Below are positions 1 to 8,882 of a stretch of 64,000 nucleotides of DNA, one piece after another. The notes beneath the pieces are model-generated. The model made no database searches. It was given only the letters and a program-made list of their open reading frames with translations, and was not told the origin of the DNA. The stretch comes from an uncultured Verrucomicrobiota bacterium. GTDB taxonomy: Bacteria > Verrucomicrobiota > Verrucomicrobiia > Chthoniobacterales > JACTMZ01. The stretch is taken from contig CAJBKE010000059.1 of NCBI GenBank assembly GCA_903953565.1, forward strand, positions 79,923-143,922, written 5' to 3'. Both the position numbers and the translations under genes were made by a program. How positions within the stretch are numbered: the stretch's first letter is position 1; each line of letters starts with the position of its first letter.

Positions 1-2884
1 AGGCGATCAGATTGCCATCTTCGCTGACGCTGCCGAAATCGCTTGCAGCGTTCCCGCCTTGAACAAACTCGCCCGTCTGCGTGCTAACCACGCTGGCCGC
101 CTCAAGGGTCGGTGATGCCGTTTCGAGAATACTGATCTTGTTTGCCGAATTGCTGACGAACACGTTGTTTGACGAGGCATCCTCATCCGAGTTGCTCATA
201 GCCACCTTCACGGCGACAAAGAAGCCGTCGCGATTGGAGTAGTTGCGGGGGATCAAGGTGTCCAACTCCGCCGAGACCGCTTCACCGATGTCGAGGAAGC
301 CGTCGTCCGGTTGCGGGGTATAGTCGCGGACTGTGCCGGTCACGTCAGTCAAGCCGTATGGGGGAACCTCACCCGGTGTGCCCGTGACAGCTACGCTGCG
401 CAGAACGGTGGCTCCGTCCGGGATGACAGGAACATCGCCGCTCCAGCGCAGGCGGCTGAGCAAGAAGTCATTGTTGCCGGTATCGCCGAACTCCGAATTC
501 ATGCTCAATCGCAAATCCGAGTAATAACCATCGCTCTCGTCGTCCACGCTGGTCCGCGAGGATTTCAAAGGTCTCGACTGCCGATCGCCCTCGCCTCGCG
601 GATCATTGACCCACTTGACCACAAACGGGAGGATGTCCCCACCGCGGTAACTGCCCGCGCGATAAGTTGCGGCGGGACTCTGCACGGCCAAGTCGGGCAG
701 GACGTCGATGTTTATTTGTCCTGAGGACAAACCGATGGCCAGATTAGAACTGAGGTCAGGCTCTGTGGTTGGTAAGTTTCCGGGGGTGTAGAACCGAACA
801 AACATCCTGTAACCGCTGGTTATGTTGTGGAGGGTGCCGTCGTTGGGGATAAAATAGGTTCCGGGCCCGACGCGGGCTGTGGTTTTTGGGACAGCGATAC
901 CGCCGCCGCCACTCAGAGTCACAGAAGGCGCGGAAGTATAGCCAGACCCGCCGTCCGTCACGGCCACCGCAGTGACCTGTCCACCGGCAATGGCAGCCGT
1001 GCCGGCGGCGCCCGTGCCCCCGCCTCCCCCGAATACCACCAACGGTGGCTCGCCGTAGTTGGATCCGCCGTTGGTCACCGCCACCGAGGCAACACTGAAA
1101 CCGATCGTTGCCGTTGCGGTTGCCCCAGTTCCTCCTCCGCCTCCGCTGAAGACAACGGTCGGCGCGCTGGTGTAACCGGAACCGCGATCCGTGATGGTGA
1201 TACCCGCAACCTGCAGCCCAATTGATGACGTGGCCGTAGCTCCAGTGCCACCGCCTCCCGAAACATTGACTGTCGGCGCTGAAGTGTAGCCGGAACCGGG
1301 AGCGGTCACTGCGATTGATTGGATACCGAACCCGCGAGAGGAAGTGAACACCGCGCCCGAGCCACCGCCGCCGCTCAATGTCACCGCAGGATTAGAAGTA
1401 TAGCCCGATCCTTGGGCCGTCACGGTTAACTCCGCGACGGCATACCCAAGAGTTGAGGTGCCAGCAGCACCAGTCCCGCCGCCGCCCGTAAACTGCGGAG
1501 TTGGCGGTGAGGAATAGCCAGAGCCGGAATTGGTAGTATTTACGCTGGCCACGCTGAACGCGCGGACAGCGGTGAAGTCAGCACCGCTACCTCCGCCGCC
1601 GCTAAGCGTAACTGAGGGAGTGGTAGAGTAGCCCGTTCCAGGCGTAGTGAGGCTAACGGCTGCGACGGCGTAGCCCAAAGTCGCAGTGGCGGTTGCCCCC
1701 GAGCCGCCTCCCCCGGTAATTGAAATGATGGGCGCAGAGGTGTACCCGGAACCTGGGTTGGTGACGCTGACTGCCACAATTTTATCGCCGCTTCTGAGAG
1801 CAGTAGCAATCGCCCCAGTTCCACCGCCGCCGATGATATTAACTATGGGGTCGCTAGAATATCCTGAACCTTGTGCGGTAACTGCTACAGAGGCCAAGGT
1901 ACCAACACTTGCCAACACCGCGTTAGCGGAGGCACCAGTGCCGCCACCTCCACTAATGGTAACGGCAGGCGCGGACGTGTAGCCACTGCCCCCCGACACA
2001 CGGTTGAAGTCCTTAACCACACCTACATCGCTAAGAACCGCCGTTGCCACAGCACCTGATCCGGAGCCACCGCCTACAAAAGAAACCGCCGGCGCGTTCG
2101 TGTAGCCGGTGCCACCAGTGGTGAGCGAAACATTCTTAACGCCTCCCAGATCCGCCAGAACAGCGGTCGCAATCGCACCTGTGCCCCCACCGCCACTGAC
2201 CGCAACGTTTGGTGCGCTCGTGTAGCCGGTGCCACCAGACACCTTGTTGAATCCTTTGACCACGCCGTTGTTGTCCAGCGTAGCGGTAGAGGTTGCACCG
2301 CTGCCGCCACCGCCGGCAAAATTGATCGTCGGCGGAGTCGTGTAGCCAGTGCCAGCCGCGGTTACCGCCACTGATGACAGGCCACCAGTGCCACCAAGCG
2401 TAACCGTGGCCGCAGCACCGGAGCCGCCGCCACCCACGAAAGCTACATCGGGCGGGGTGGTATAGCCACCGCCACGATTGTCCAGCGTCAAGCTCTTCAG
2501 TCCCCCCGTGCTGCTCAAATTCGCCACCGCGGTGGCCCCGCCCGCTGGCCGGAAAGTTTCGCCTCTCACCGTGACGGCACCGGCAGCCACGGGCAAGAAG
2601 GTCGGATTCTCGTAGATATCGTTGCCCTGTAGATAAACAAGGTAGGGATACGTCGTGTCAACCGCCTCCGTAGTCCCGCCCACGGTTACGTCGTAGCCAA
2701 CTGAACCGGTAAGAATCTGCACGGTGGTAAGCCCCGGACCGGGCAACGTCGGATCCCCGATGACCTCAATGGCACGAACGGGTTGGACCCCGAAAAGCGC
2801 CGCGATCGCGGAGGTCATTAACCAACCGGTGAATCGCGAAAAGCGCGCAGACAGGACAAGGGTCTTGGGAAGCTGGTGTTTCAT
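1..2884 (-). CDS. Large secreted glycine-rich tandem-repeat protein, 3' end beyond window
   Basis: The frame stays open from the ATG at 2884 to the window edge (about 961 codons), so the C-terminus is missing. The N-terminus (basic stretch, then a hydrophobic segment ending QPVRA) looks like a signal peptide. After about 110 residues come 14 tandem units of 37-40 residues built on GYTSAP followed by SGGGGTGA. A non-repetitive part follows, with segments such as PDLAVQSPAATY and DGYYSDLRLSMNSEF, suggesting beta-sandwich or CARDB-like adhesion domains. I checked the GYTS codon frame at eight repeats and all agree. The start lies one base after the stop of the upstream metalloprotease gene (TGA-T-ATG), so the two are probably co-translated. 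Function is unknown; a cell-surface or exported adhesin-like role is inferred from composition. Confidence 0.85.
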   Translation of the reverse strand, partial: MKHQLPKTLVLSARFSRFTGWLMTSAIAALFGVQPVRAIEVIGDPTLPGPGLTTVQILTGSVGYDVTVGGTTEAVDTTYPYLVYLQGNDIYENPTFLPVAAGAVTVRGETFRPAGGATAVANLSSTGGLKSLTLDNRGGGYTTPPDVAFVGGGGSGAAATVTLGGTGGLSSVAVTAAGTGYTTPPTINFAGGGGSGATSTATLDNNGVVKGFNKVSGGTGYTSAPNVAVSGGGGTGAIATAVLADLGGVKNVSLTTGGTGYTNAPAVSFVGGGSGSGAVATAVLSDVGVVKDFNRVSGGSGYTSAPAVTISGGGGTGASANAVLASVGTLASVAVTAQGSGYSSDPIVNIIGGGGTGAIATALRSGDKIVAVSVTNPGSGYTSAPIISITGGGGSGATATATLGYAVAAVSLTTPGTGYSTTPSVTLSGGGGSGADFTAVRAFSVASVNTTNSGSGYSSPPTPQFTGGGGTGAAGTSTLGYAVAELTVTAQGSGYTSNPAVTLSGGGGSGAVFTSSRGFGIQSIAVTAPGSGYTSAPTVNVSGGGGTGATATSSIGLQVAGITITDRGSGYTSAPTVVFSGGGGGTGATATATIGFSVASVAVTNGGSNYGEPPLVVFGGGGGTGAAGTAAIAGGQVTAVAVTDGGSGYTSAPSVTLSGGGGIAVPKTTARVGPGTYFIPNDGTLHNITSGYRMFVRFYTPGNLPTTEPDLSSNLAIGLSSGQINIDVLPDLAVQSPAATYRAGSYRGGDILPFVVKWVNDPRGEGDRQSRPLKSSRTSVDDESDGYYSDLRLSMNSEFGDTGNNDFLLSRLRWSGDVPVIPDGATVLRSVAVTGTPGEVPPYGLTDVTGTVRDYTPQPDDGFLDIGEAVSAELDTLIPRNYSNRDGFFVAVKVAMSNSDEDASSNNVFVSNSANKISILETASPTLEAASVVSTQTGEFVQGGNAASDFGSVSEDGNLIA
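842..2560 (-). repeat. 14 tandem coding repeats, about 111-123 bp period
   Basis: The GYTS/GYS-coding words recur near 935, 1052, 1175, 1288, 1400, 1516, 1630, 1744, 1862, 1980, 2102, 2222, 2342 and 2462. Each unit encodes a GYT-SAP turn, a short strand, a SGGGGTGA loop and a second strand. Units differ at many positions, so the array is old or under selection. The spacing is always a multiple of three, which keeps the frame. It lies wholly inside the secreted repeat protein. Confidence 0.85.
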
Positions 2885-2885
2885 A

Positions 2886-5800
2886 TCAAAGGGGATTATT
2901 GGCAAGGACTTTGAGGCGGAGGAACTGGGGACCGGAAGTGGACGCCGGAGTGGTCGCCCTCGCTCTGATCTGCGAGGCCGTCTCGGAGATCACGGTGACG
3001 CTCGTTCCGCCGGATTTCCACTCATGCAGATCGTCCGAAAACTCCACGCGATAGACCAGAGGTTTTCCCGTGCTGTCGCTCGCCGCCGGATATTTGGACG
3101 CGGTCAGGGTGAGATACCGGGCTCCTTCAATTTCTTCGGTCTGCACGAGAGGCCGCAGAGCCGCATCTGCTTCCACGGGGTTCATGCCGGACATGGCATA
3201 AATCATGTAGTCCGATAGACCGGAAGCTCCGCGCACGATATTGGGCGAGTCCCCCGGGTTGACAGCTGGGGCAAACGCCTCCTGCCAGCGTGCGAAGGAA
3301 ACGGGCGCGGTATTGATCACCAGCACGAAGCGCGTGCTTTCGCTGGCCGCCGATCCAGGTGCGGCCGGGGTCACTCGCACGAAAAATTCGAAGGTGCCGG
3401 CTTGGAGGGGAATACCGCTCAGTCGACCGGTCGCCGCGTCGAAGCTCAAGCCGAGCGGCGGGGTCGCGGGATTTCCTCGGCTATCGAGCAGCTCAAACTG
3501 CGCCGGACCGATGACCGATGAGGTGAACAGGTGATCAAGCTCGCCACCCGCGTCGATATTGCGCGAGAGCGGGGAGGTGATGATCGGCACGGCGGTGTCG
3601 AAGCCGGAGATGACGGCCAAACGGTTGGCCGTGCTGCCGTTGAAGCTGGTGAAGGCTCCCGCCGCGAGAATGTTTCCGCTGGCCATGGCCACGGCATCGA
3701 GAACCGTTCCACTGGCTCCTACTGAGTTGGGGTTGAAATTTGCATCTAAGGAGCCGTCCGCTTGTAACTGCACAATCCGTCCGGCCGCCGTGCCGGCCAA
3801 CCCGAGCGCACTGTTGCCGACCTGCGTGAAATGGCCGGCGAGAAGAATCTGACCGCCGGGCCGGACGATAACCCGGCGAACAGCTCCGTTCAGCCCAGGG
3901 GTGTAGTTAAATTTGGGGTCGACCCGGCCGTCGGATTGCAACTTAGCCACATTGTTGTAAAACGCCCGGCCATTGTAGCGGGAGAATTGCCCCCCGACGA
4001 TGACCTCCTGATCGAGAGTCGTGGCAAGAGAATTGACCGTTCCGTCAAAGCCGCCCGTGGGCCCGCTGCCGACATCGAAGTTGGTATCGAGCACACCATT
4101 TCGGTGCAAGCGGGCCAACCGATTACGCTCTGCGCCGTGCACTTGGCCGAAGGAGCCGCCGACATAAATTTTACCGTCCACCTGCAAGGCAATCGCCTGC
4201 ACCGCGCCACCGACCGGTGCATCGAATTCATCGTCGAGCGTGCCATCGGGCAGCAGACGCGCCAGATTCTCGCGTGGCTGTCCATTAACGCTGCTAAAGA
4301 ACCCGCCGACCAAAAGCTTTCCGTCATCTTGCAGCACGATTGCTTGGATGTAGGCCGACGCTCCTGTAGACGACGCAGCAAAGACTGGGGCGAAGTCCGG
4401 ATCAAGCGCACCATCGGCAAGTCCAGTTTTGCCCACCGCCAGGCGCGCCAGCGCGACGCGGCTGGTGCCGGCGACCGCGGTGAAGTCTCCCCCGATATAC
4501 AGCCCCCGGTCGCGTGACGAGAAGACCGCAGAACGGACCTGCCCATTGGGACCAGTGCCAGTGTTAAAGGTTGCATCGAGCGCCCCGTTGGCAGTCAGAC
4601 GAGCAACCTTGGATCGCGCCGTGCCGTCGATCTGCCCAAAGTTTCCAGCCAAATAGATCCTGCTACCTTCATCCATCGCCAAGGATTGCACGAAATCGTC
4701 GGCCGAGGGCCCGGTCACGGTTTCCAAAAGATCGCCGTAAACACTGACCAGTTCGAGAGTGTAGGATCCGAACGAGGAATAGGCGGAATAACCCGTGCCG
4801 GTCACGGGGACTTTGCCCGTCCCGCTCGCCCGGAAATAGACCGTGCCGGGCGCGTCGAGACGAAATCGGGCATCGGCCGTGAGAAGATCCGCCGGATTAC
4901 CACTCACCAGCACATTGAGGCCGGCATCGAGCACCTCGATCTTGGCATCCAAGTTGGCGTGCGGCACCGGTTGCATGTTTACGCGGTAAGAGCCGGCGGC
5001 GAGATTCGCGCGGAATACGTCCGCGTCGTTCGACGCAGAGTTGCCGATCACGCGTGGGACGGGGGCTGAGCCGGGGCTCAAGGAAGCCTCGGAACCGTCC
5101 GGAGCTGCCGGCGCATCGTCGGCGACGAACGGAATTTTGGCCGGATTGGACATGATGGCCAAATCATCCTCCGGGTTGTTGGCGCGGTCGTATTCACCCT
5201 TGCTCCACTGCACGAAGTTTTTGTAGTAGCCAACGCCCATGATCGGTGCCCAGCCCGTAACGCCGTTGCCGTGACCGCCGTAATACTCCTCGCGCGGCGC
5301 GGGCCACGATGCGGCCCGCCCATCGTGGCTCAGGTCCAAGGTGTGCCCGACTTCATGCGCGACGACGTCCGCGCAATACTTTGGGTTGGTGTCGATGAAC
5401 GCCCAGCAAACAGGCGAGGCAGTTCCGGTGAACGAATTCAGATAGGCTACACCACCAGCACCGGGCGCCGCGGCGTCGTTTGCCGTCACAATGCATTGTG
5501 TCCTACGGTTCGCTGGCGCGGCGTTGTAGTCAGCCAACAAGGTCGTCACGTTCACATCGAAGACCTCAAACTCTTTGGAGACACGCTCCCATGTTTCCCG
5601 AATCTGGATCGCGTTGAGCCGAGCAGCCGGAGCCACGATAGTATCACCGCCAGCCCACAGGGCATCTGTGACGGTTTCCCCGTCGAAATCAATGTAGATG
5701 ACGGCAGTCGCCCCGGGTCGACTTTGCAAAACCGGCACCACCGCGGCTGCTTGGGAGGATGCCGCCGCGTTGATCGCATCGTGTCCTTCCGGCAGAGGGA

Positions 5801-6455
5801 GACCTGCATCAACCGGCTCGCCGGGCACCGCTGCACGTCCGTCTGCTGGTGTGCTGCAGACCACATCGCTGAGCAACCACTCCTGCACAGCCGCATCTTC
5901 ACCGGAACCGTTCTGCACGATCCGGTAGGCAAGATTGCTCGACGGAATCTGAACGAGAGCGCTCATCGTCGCGCCCGACCACGTCATTCCGATTGATCCT
6001 CCCCCGGCAATCTTGGCCACGCGGTTGAGCCTCCCGTCTTTTTCCCAAGACTTGGTCAATCGCGCCGCGATGCTCCGACTGTCGGGATTGGTGAGTAATA
6101 TTTCGCTGCCGATTGCGGCACTGCGCCAAGCATCCACCTCCGCCGCCGCCAAGGTGAATTCCGAGATCGGCAGCACCTGACCGAGGTGGTTGCGCCCGCG
6201 CTGGTTCGAGGCTTTGACGATTCGCTCGCTGATGAACCTCGAGCGAGCCGCATTGGCTTGGGGTGATCCAACCTTCGGATCACTTAAGGCAGTGCTCTGA
6301 TCGGCATCGACGGCTGTAGGTGTTGGCAGTGACGAAGCGGCTCGTCCACCGGTCCGATCCGCCATCACAAGGGCAAAGGCCACGAAAAGCAGCAAGACCA
6401 AGGGGGCCAAAAGAACGAGGCTTTTGAATGATAACCAGTGACGGCGGGGGCGCAT
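2886..6455 (-). CDS. Secreted zinc metalloprotease-like protein with PPC, delta-60 and Ig-like domains
   Basis: About 1189 residues from the ATG at 6455; an in-frame ATG at 6521 would add 22 residues. I prefer 6455 because it directly gives a classic signal sequence (MRPRRHWLSF then a long Leu/Val core). The order is: a pro-region; a metzincin-like catalytic part with HEVGHTLDLSHDG near residue 367 (HExxH plus downstream His/Asp); a PPC-like beta domain near 470-570; about seven delta-60 (WD-like) repeats near 575-955 with the pattern DGKIYVGGSF; a putative He_PIG/Ig-like domain near 955-1050 (LGLSFDAATGRLSGIP); and a C-terminal module near 1050-1189 ending FLRLKVLANNPL. It is the first gene of a two-gene unit with the repeat protein. 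Protease activity is inferred from the motif only; the substrate is unknown. Confidence 0.85.
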   Translation of the reverse strand: MRPRRHWLSFKSLVLLAPLVLLLFVAFALVMADRTGGRAASSLPTPTAVDADQSTALSDPKVGSPQANAARSRFISERIVKASNQRGRNHLGQVLPISEFTLAAAEVDAWRSAAIGSEILLTNPDSRSIAARLTKSWEKDGRLNRVAKIAGGGSIGMTWSGATMSALVQIPSSNLAYRIVQNGSGEDAAVQEWLLSDVVCSTPADGRAAVPGEPVDAGLPLPEGHDAINAAASSQAAAVVPVLQSRPGATAVIYIDFDGETVTDALWAGGDTIVAPAARLNAIQIRETWERVSKEFEVFDVNVTTLLADYNAAPANRRTQCIVTANDAAAPGAGGVAYLNSFTGTASPVCWAFIDTNPKYCADVVAHEVGHTLDLSHDGRAASWPAPREEYYGGHGNGVTGWAPIMGVGYYKNFVQWSKGEYDRANNPEDDLAIMSNPAKIPFVADDAPAAPDGSEASLSPGSAPVPRVIGNSASNDADVFRANLAAGSYRVNMQPVPHANLDAKIEVLDAGLNVLVSGNPADLLTADARFRLDAPGTVYFRASGTGKVPVTGTGYSAYSSFGSYTLELVSVYGDLLETVTGPSADDFVQSLAMDEGSRIYLAGNFGQIDGTARSKVARLTANGALDATFNTGTGPNGQVRSAVFSSRDRGLYIGGDFTAVAGTSRVALARLAVGKTGLADGALDPDFAPVFAASSTGASAYIQAIVLQDDGKLLVGGFFSSVNGQPRENLARLLPDGTLDDEFDAPVGGAVQAIALQVDGKIYVGGSFGQVHGAERNRLARLHRNGVLDTNFDVGSGPTGGFDGTVNSLATTLDQEVIVGGQFSRYNGRAFYNNVAKLQSDGRVDPKFNYTPGLNGAVRRVIVRPGGQILLAGHFTQVGNSALGLAGTAAGRIVQLQADGSLDANFNPNSVGASGTVLDAVAMASGNILAAGAFTSFNGSTANRLAVISGFDTAVPIITSPLSRNIDAGGELDHLFTSSVIGPAQFELLDSRGNPATPPLGLSFDAATGRLSGIPLQAGTFEFFVRVTPAAPGSAASESTRFVLVINTAPVSFARWQEAFAPAVNPGDSPNIVRGASGLSDYMIYAMSGMNPVEADAALRPLVQTEEIEGARYLTLTASKYPAASDSTGKPLVYRVEFSDDLHEWKSGGTSVTVISETASQIRARATTPASTSGPQFLRLKVLANNPL

Positions 6456-6765
6456 TTTGTTGAAAAAAATTGCTGAATCTTCCCTATCCAGGTAGCGAGG
6501 ATTTCGGGAATCATACAGCATAATTGCGGGAGGTCAAACGAGGCGTAAGCGGTCACTTAAAGCCCCCCGCGTTCTGTCCCATGCCCTCCCTCCGAACCGT
6601 AAGATCCTGCCTGCCGTTGAAGCCCGCTCCATCCCCTATCCTTGCCACCGATGAAAGAAGATGGCAGGGGATGTGGTTTCAGACGCGGCCAGTTGAGAGC
6701 CGGAGCGAAGAGGAACCGGAAGCCGAATGGCTGGAGATGGCCCCGAGGCAAACAGCCGAAGGCAA

Positions 6766-6973
6766 TTAACCCGGATATTTCATGCATGACACGGAATATC
6801 CGCCCGGAGGGCCGATGCGGCCTGATATCATCAGGCCTACCGGGGTTAACCCCGTCGGAAAAATGGAAAAACCACTTTGGTTTTCCCATTTTTCCCGGTC
6901 GGCCGTGCCAAGTTCCTTTCCAAAAGGAACTTGGACGCGGCGCATATTTCACCCGGTGAAATATGCGGGTTAA
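6766..6973. mobile_element. 208-bp nested palindromic element with terminal inverted repeats (MITE/REPIN-like)
   Basis: Ends are 17-bp inverted repeats (TTAACCCGNATATTTCA, 16 of 17 matching) at 6766-6782 and 6957-6973. Between them lie six hairpins or palindromes in a row: 6772-6779/6795-6802 (8 bp), 6819-6826/6830-6837 (8 bp, 3-nt loop), 6841-6854 (14-bp palindrome), 6857-6874/6878-6895 (17 of 18 bp), 6908-6919/6923-6934 (12 bp) and 6942-6953/6955-6966 (12 bp). No open frame in the gap (6456-7125) resembles a protein. This looks like a non-autonomous palindromic element or compound REP; no target-site duplication is visible. Confidence 0.7.
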
Positions 6974-7039
6974 AGGTTGAGCATTGAGAGAACGCCTCCG
7001 ACGGAACACAGACAACTGACCAGCTAAAAACTCCTTTTG

Positions 7040-7077
7040 TTAAGCCACGGATCAACGCGGATGGACACGGATGAAAA
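7040..7077 (+). repeat. Dispersed short repeat with CCACGGAT words
   Basis: The words ccacggat, cgcggat and cacggat follow one another at short intervals. Related words occur at 8454-8462 and 8583-8601 and, in reverse orientation, at 10500-10517 (taatccgtgg). This degenerate CCACGGAT-type family is seen in intergenic DNA of many environmental bacteria. No function can be assigned from the sequence. Confidence 0.5.
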
Positions 7078-7125
7078 GGCCAAAGCCAAACCTGAGGGCT
7101 GAGCCCGTGAGGCCGCCCCTCGCCT

Positions 7126-7779
7126 TCAGCTCAAGTTGCCCGAGCGGCGCGGAACGACCGGCAGTTCACCGACCTTGGCAACCGAAGCACACAAGGTTTC
7201 CCGCACATCGGCCGACAGCGAGGACAAATCGCCGCCTTCGAAATAAGTCAGGGCCTTGAGCACAACCATCGGCGGCAGATCGGGCGCGAAGAGCGCCTCG
7301 GCGGCGGCCAAACCGCGCTCAAGCGGCAAGCCCGAACGGAGGATTGCCGCGACGTCGAGGTAATCCTTCGCCTCGATCCTCTGAACAACAAGCTTCAGCT
7401 TGAACGCGAGCAAGTCCTCCAACGAGGCCGCGACGATCACGCCATCTTCGGATGCCTCGGGCTCACCCACGCGCCCGACATTCAGGCCGCCGAAAAAAGA
7501 AACTTTAACGCTGCCGGGCGAAAGCACGGTCAGCGATTCCGGTTCATTCTGCAGCACCGCGGCGGACGCAAGCCACGGCAAGGACCGTTTCAGCGCTGCG
7601 CGTTCGAGCGGAAGATGCGTGAAGAAATCGAAATCGACCGAGTGGCGGTGACCCAGGCGCAGCGCGATGGCTGTGCCACTATAGAGGACAAACCCCAGAT
7701 CCCGCACCGGCGCCAGCTCTCCCCAAAGCTCCGCTTGAGGCGCGGGGAGAATCGCAAAGCGTGGATGAAACTTCTTCAC
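7126..7779 (-). CDS. AbiEii-like nucleotidyltransferase, probable toxin of a TA pair
   Basis: 217 residues from GTG at 7779, which overlaps the upstream stop (GTGA). The reading frame extends further upstream, but that part is the shadow of the upstream gene. The N-terminal third carries the AbiEii/polymerase-beta-type core: YSGTAIALRLGHR then SVDFDFFT, i.e. the G-G/S-T-A-L-A and D-x-D metal-binding motifs. Later DLLAFKLK and AKDYLDVAAIL match the usual helical part of this family. Such proteins typically act as nucleotide-transferring toxins in type IV TA or abortive-infection modules. The coupled upstream gene is the natural antitoxin candidate. Length is on the short side of the family but looks complete. 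Confidence 0.8.
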   Translation of the reverse strand: MKKFHPRFAILPAPQAELWGELAPVRDLGFVLYSGTAIALRLGHRHSVDFDFFTHLPLERAALKRSLPWLASAAVLQNEPESLTVLSPGSVKVSFFGGLNVGRVGEPEASEDGVIVAASLEDLLAFKLKLVVQRIEAKDYLDVAAILRSGLPLERGLAAAEALFAPDLPPMVVLKALTYFEGGDLSSLSADVRETLCASVAKVGELPVVPRRSGNLS

Positions 7780-8060
7780 GCGAAGCGACGAACCGGCATG
7801 GCGGGCACCGCACCCGCCGAGGCCAGCCCGAGACGGCGGTGCCAAAAATGCCAAGACCGCGGGGAAAACCACCCCGGCTCGGCATGCCGGATGACATCGG
7901 CCAAAGCGTCCGGCCCGGCGACCTTCTCGAGATCGCACACATCGGCGAATGTGCCGAGGTCCATGACTTGGGCCATGACGCGCTGCGGACGCAGCACCGC
8001 CTCTTCCGGCGTCTGCCACCAGATATATTTGGCCGCCCAATCGTAGACCGCAGGCGTCAT
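7776..8060 (-). CDS. Small protein paired with AbiEii-like toxin, probable antitoxin
   Basis: 94 residues beginning MTPAVYDWAAKYIWW and ending PAMPVRRFA. The pattern (TPEEA, QRVMAQVMDLGTF, VIRHAEPGWFSPRSWHFWHRRLG) belongs to a recurrent family of small proteins found directly upstream of nucleotidyltransferase toxins; I recognise it by pattern, not by name. It ends in a GTGA overlap with the downstream toxin gene, so the two are co-translated. An antitoxin role is inferred from this pairing. Confidence 0.75.
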   Translation of the reverse strand: MTPAVYDWAAKYIWWQTPEEAVLRPQRVMAQVMDLGTFADVCDLEKVAGPDALADVIRHAEPGWFSPRSWHFWHRRLGLASAGAVPAMPVRRFA

Positions 8061-8768
8061 ATAAGAATTTTAGCGCGAGTTCTCCGCCTATCCAAGCCCC
8101 ATCGTCGATAGCCAAGCTAGCCTTCGGCCAGTTGAGAGAACGCCTTCGGCTGCCCACTGAGCCAAGTCCGCGAACCGGAGGCGAAGCCGTAGATGGCCCA
8201 ACGGCAAACGGGCCTTAGCCAAAACTGCTACCTTCAGGTCTCAGGTTTCAGCCTTCCTCCTTTTTTCCATCCCCTCTCCACTTCCGTGGCAAGAAAGGAA
8301 CCGAGCGGAGCGAACCGTAGGCGGAGCCGAAGATAGGTCGCCCGGCGACCAAATAGACTGGCGCGAAGCGACAGCCAAGTAGCGGGATCGCCCAGAGGCG
8401 ATATCAAACCTGAGTTTGAATCCCGAATCAGCCGCAAACCGTCCAAATATTAGCCACCGATGGAGGAAGATGCCAGAAGACGGTTTCCCGCGGTGTGACC
8501 CCCGCGGGAAACAATTCCGTGCTCAGAGCCGGAATCCGCGAGCGCTGGGAGTCACCCCGGTGCGAGTAATTCTCCCCGGGGTAATCCGCGTTCATCGGTG
8601 GCCCGCCTTCTCAGGCCAGTTCTTTCCAAACTTGCCACACGTTTGCCTCAGGGCCATCTCCGCAGACTCCGGTTCAAGCCACACGTCACCGGGCGCCCCG
8701 CGCCCCGCCTCTTCCCCCGGCTGAACACCGAAAACCGCGGCCGCAGGCCGCTCCGCCTCACGGTCCGA
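8061..8768. other. Gene-poor accessory stretch with dispersed repeats
   Basis: No open frame here has protein-like composition on either strand. The stretch contains short related words around 8175-8225 and 8305-8360 (ccggaggcgaag..gtagatggccc..ggcaaa and cggagccgaagataggtcg..gaccaaa). These also occur near 6700-6745 and 9615-9660, so it is probably an eroded repeat graveyard. It also holds the palindromic element described separately at 8454-8601. Confidence 0.5.
8454..8601. repeat. 148-bp palindromic element with CCACCGATG inverted ends
   Basis: Perfect 9-bp inverted ends, CCACCGATG at 8454-8462 and CATCGGTGG at 8593-8601. Inside is an 11-bp perfect stem GTTTCCCGCGG / CCGCGGGAAAC (8483-8493/8502-8512) and a CCCCGGGG palindrome near 8572. 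The start (CCACCGATG, then purines and AAGATG) matches the sequence at about 6646-6668 upstream of the larger element, suggesting a common family. It is non-coding. Confidence 0.5.
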
Positions 8769-8857
8769 CTACACCAACGGATCCACGCGACGCACCCCGC
8801 CGAAGCGATCGAAGTCGCGGTCGTTGCTGTAAACGGTGGCCGCCTCCTTGCCAGAAA
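8769..8857 (-). pseudogene. Remnant of a PIN-domain (VapC-like) toxin C-terminus
   Basis: The last 27 codons before the TAG at 8769 read ATVYSNDRDFDRF then GGVRRVDPLV, which is the standard C-terminal end of VapC/PIN toxins (final acidic ND-DF block). Upstream on this strand the frame loses all PIN similarity and other genes lie on the opposite strand. About 100 N-terminal residues with the catalytic acidic cluster are therefore missing. It is interpreted as a truncated, dead toxin gene. Confidence 0.6.
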
Positions 8858-8882
8858 GGCGAAAGCAACGTATGTCTTCCGT

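Noticed and set aside
842-2560. CRISPR-like periodic array
   Set aside because: The period is about 111-123 bp, units are divergent, and the array is coding in one frame.
6557-7015. Overlapping open frames across the palindromic element
   Set aside because: They read through six hairpins and give no protein-like sequence.
7780-8157. Longer start for the AbiEii-like gene
   Set aside because: The extra 126 codons are the shadow of the coupled upstream gene; GTG at 7779 gives the family-like start.
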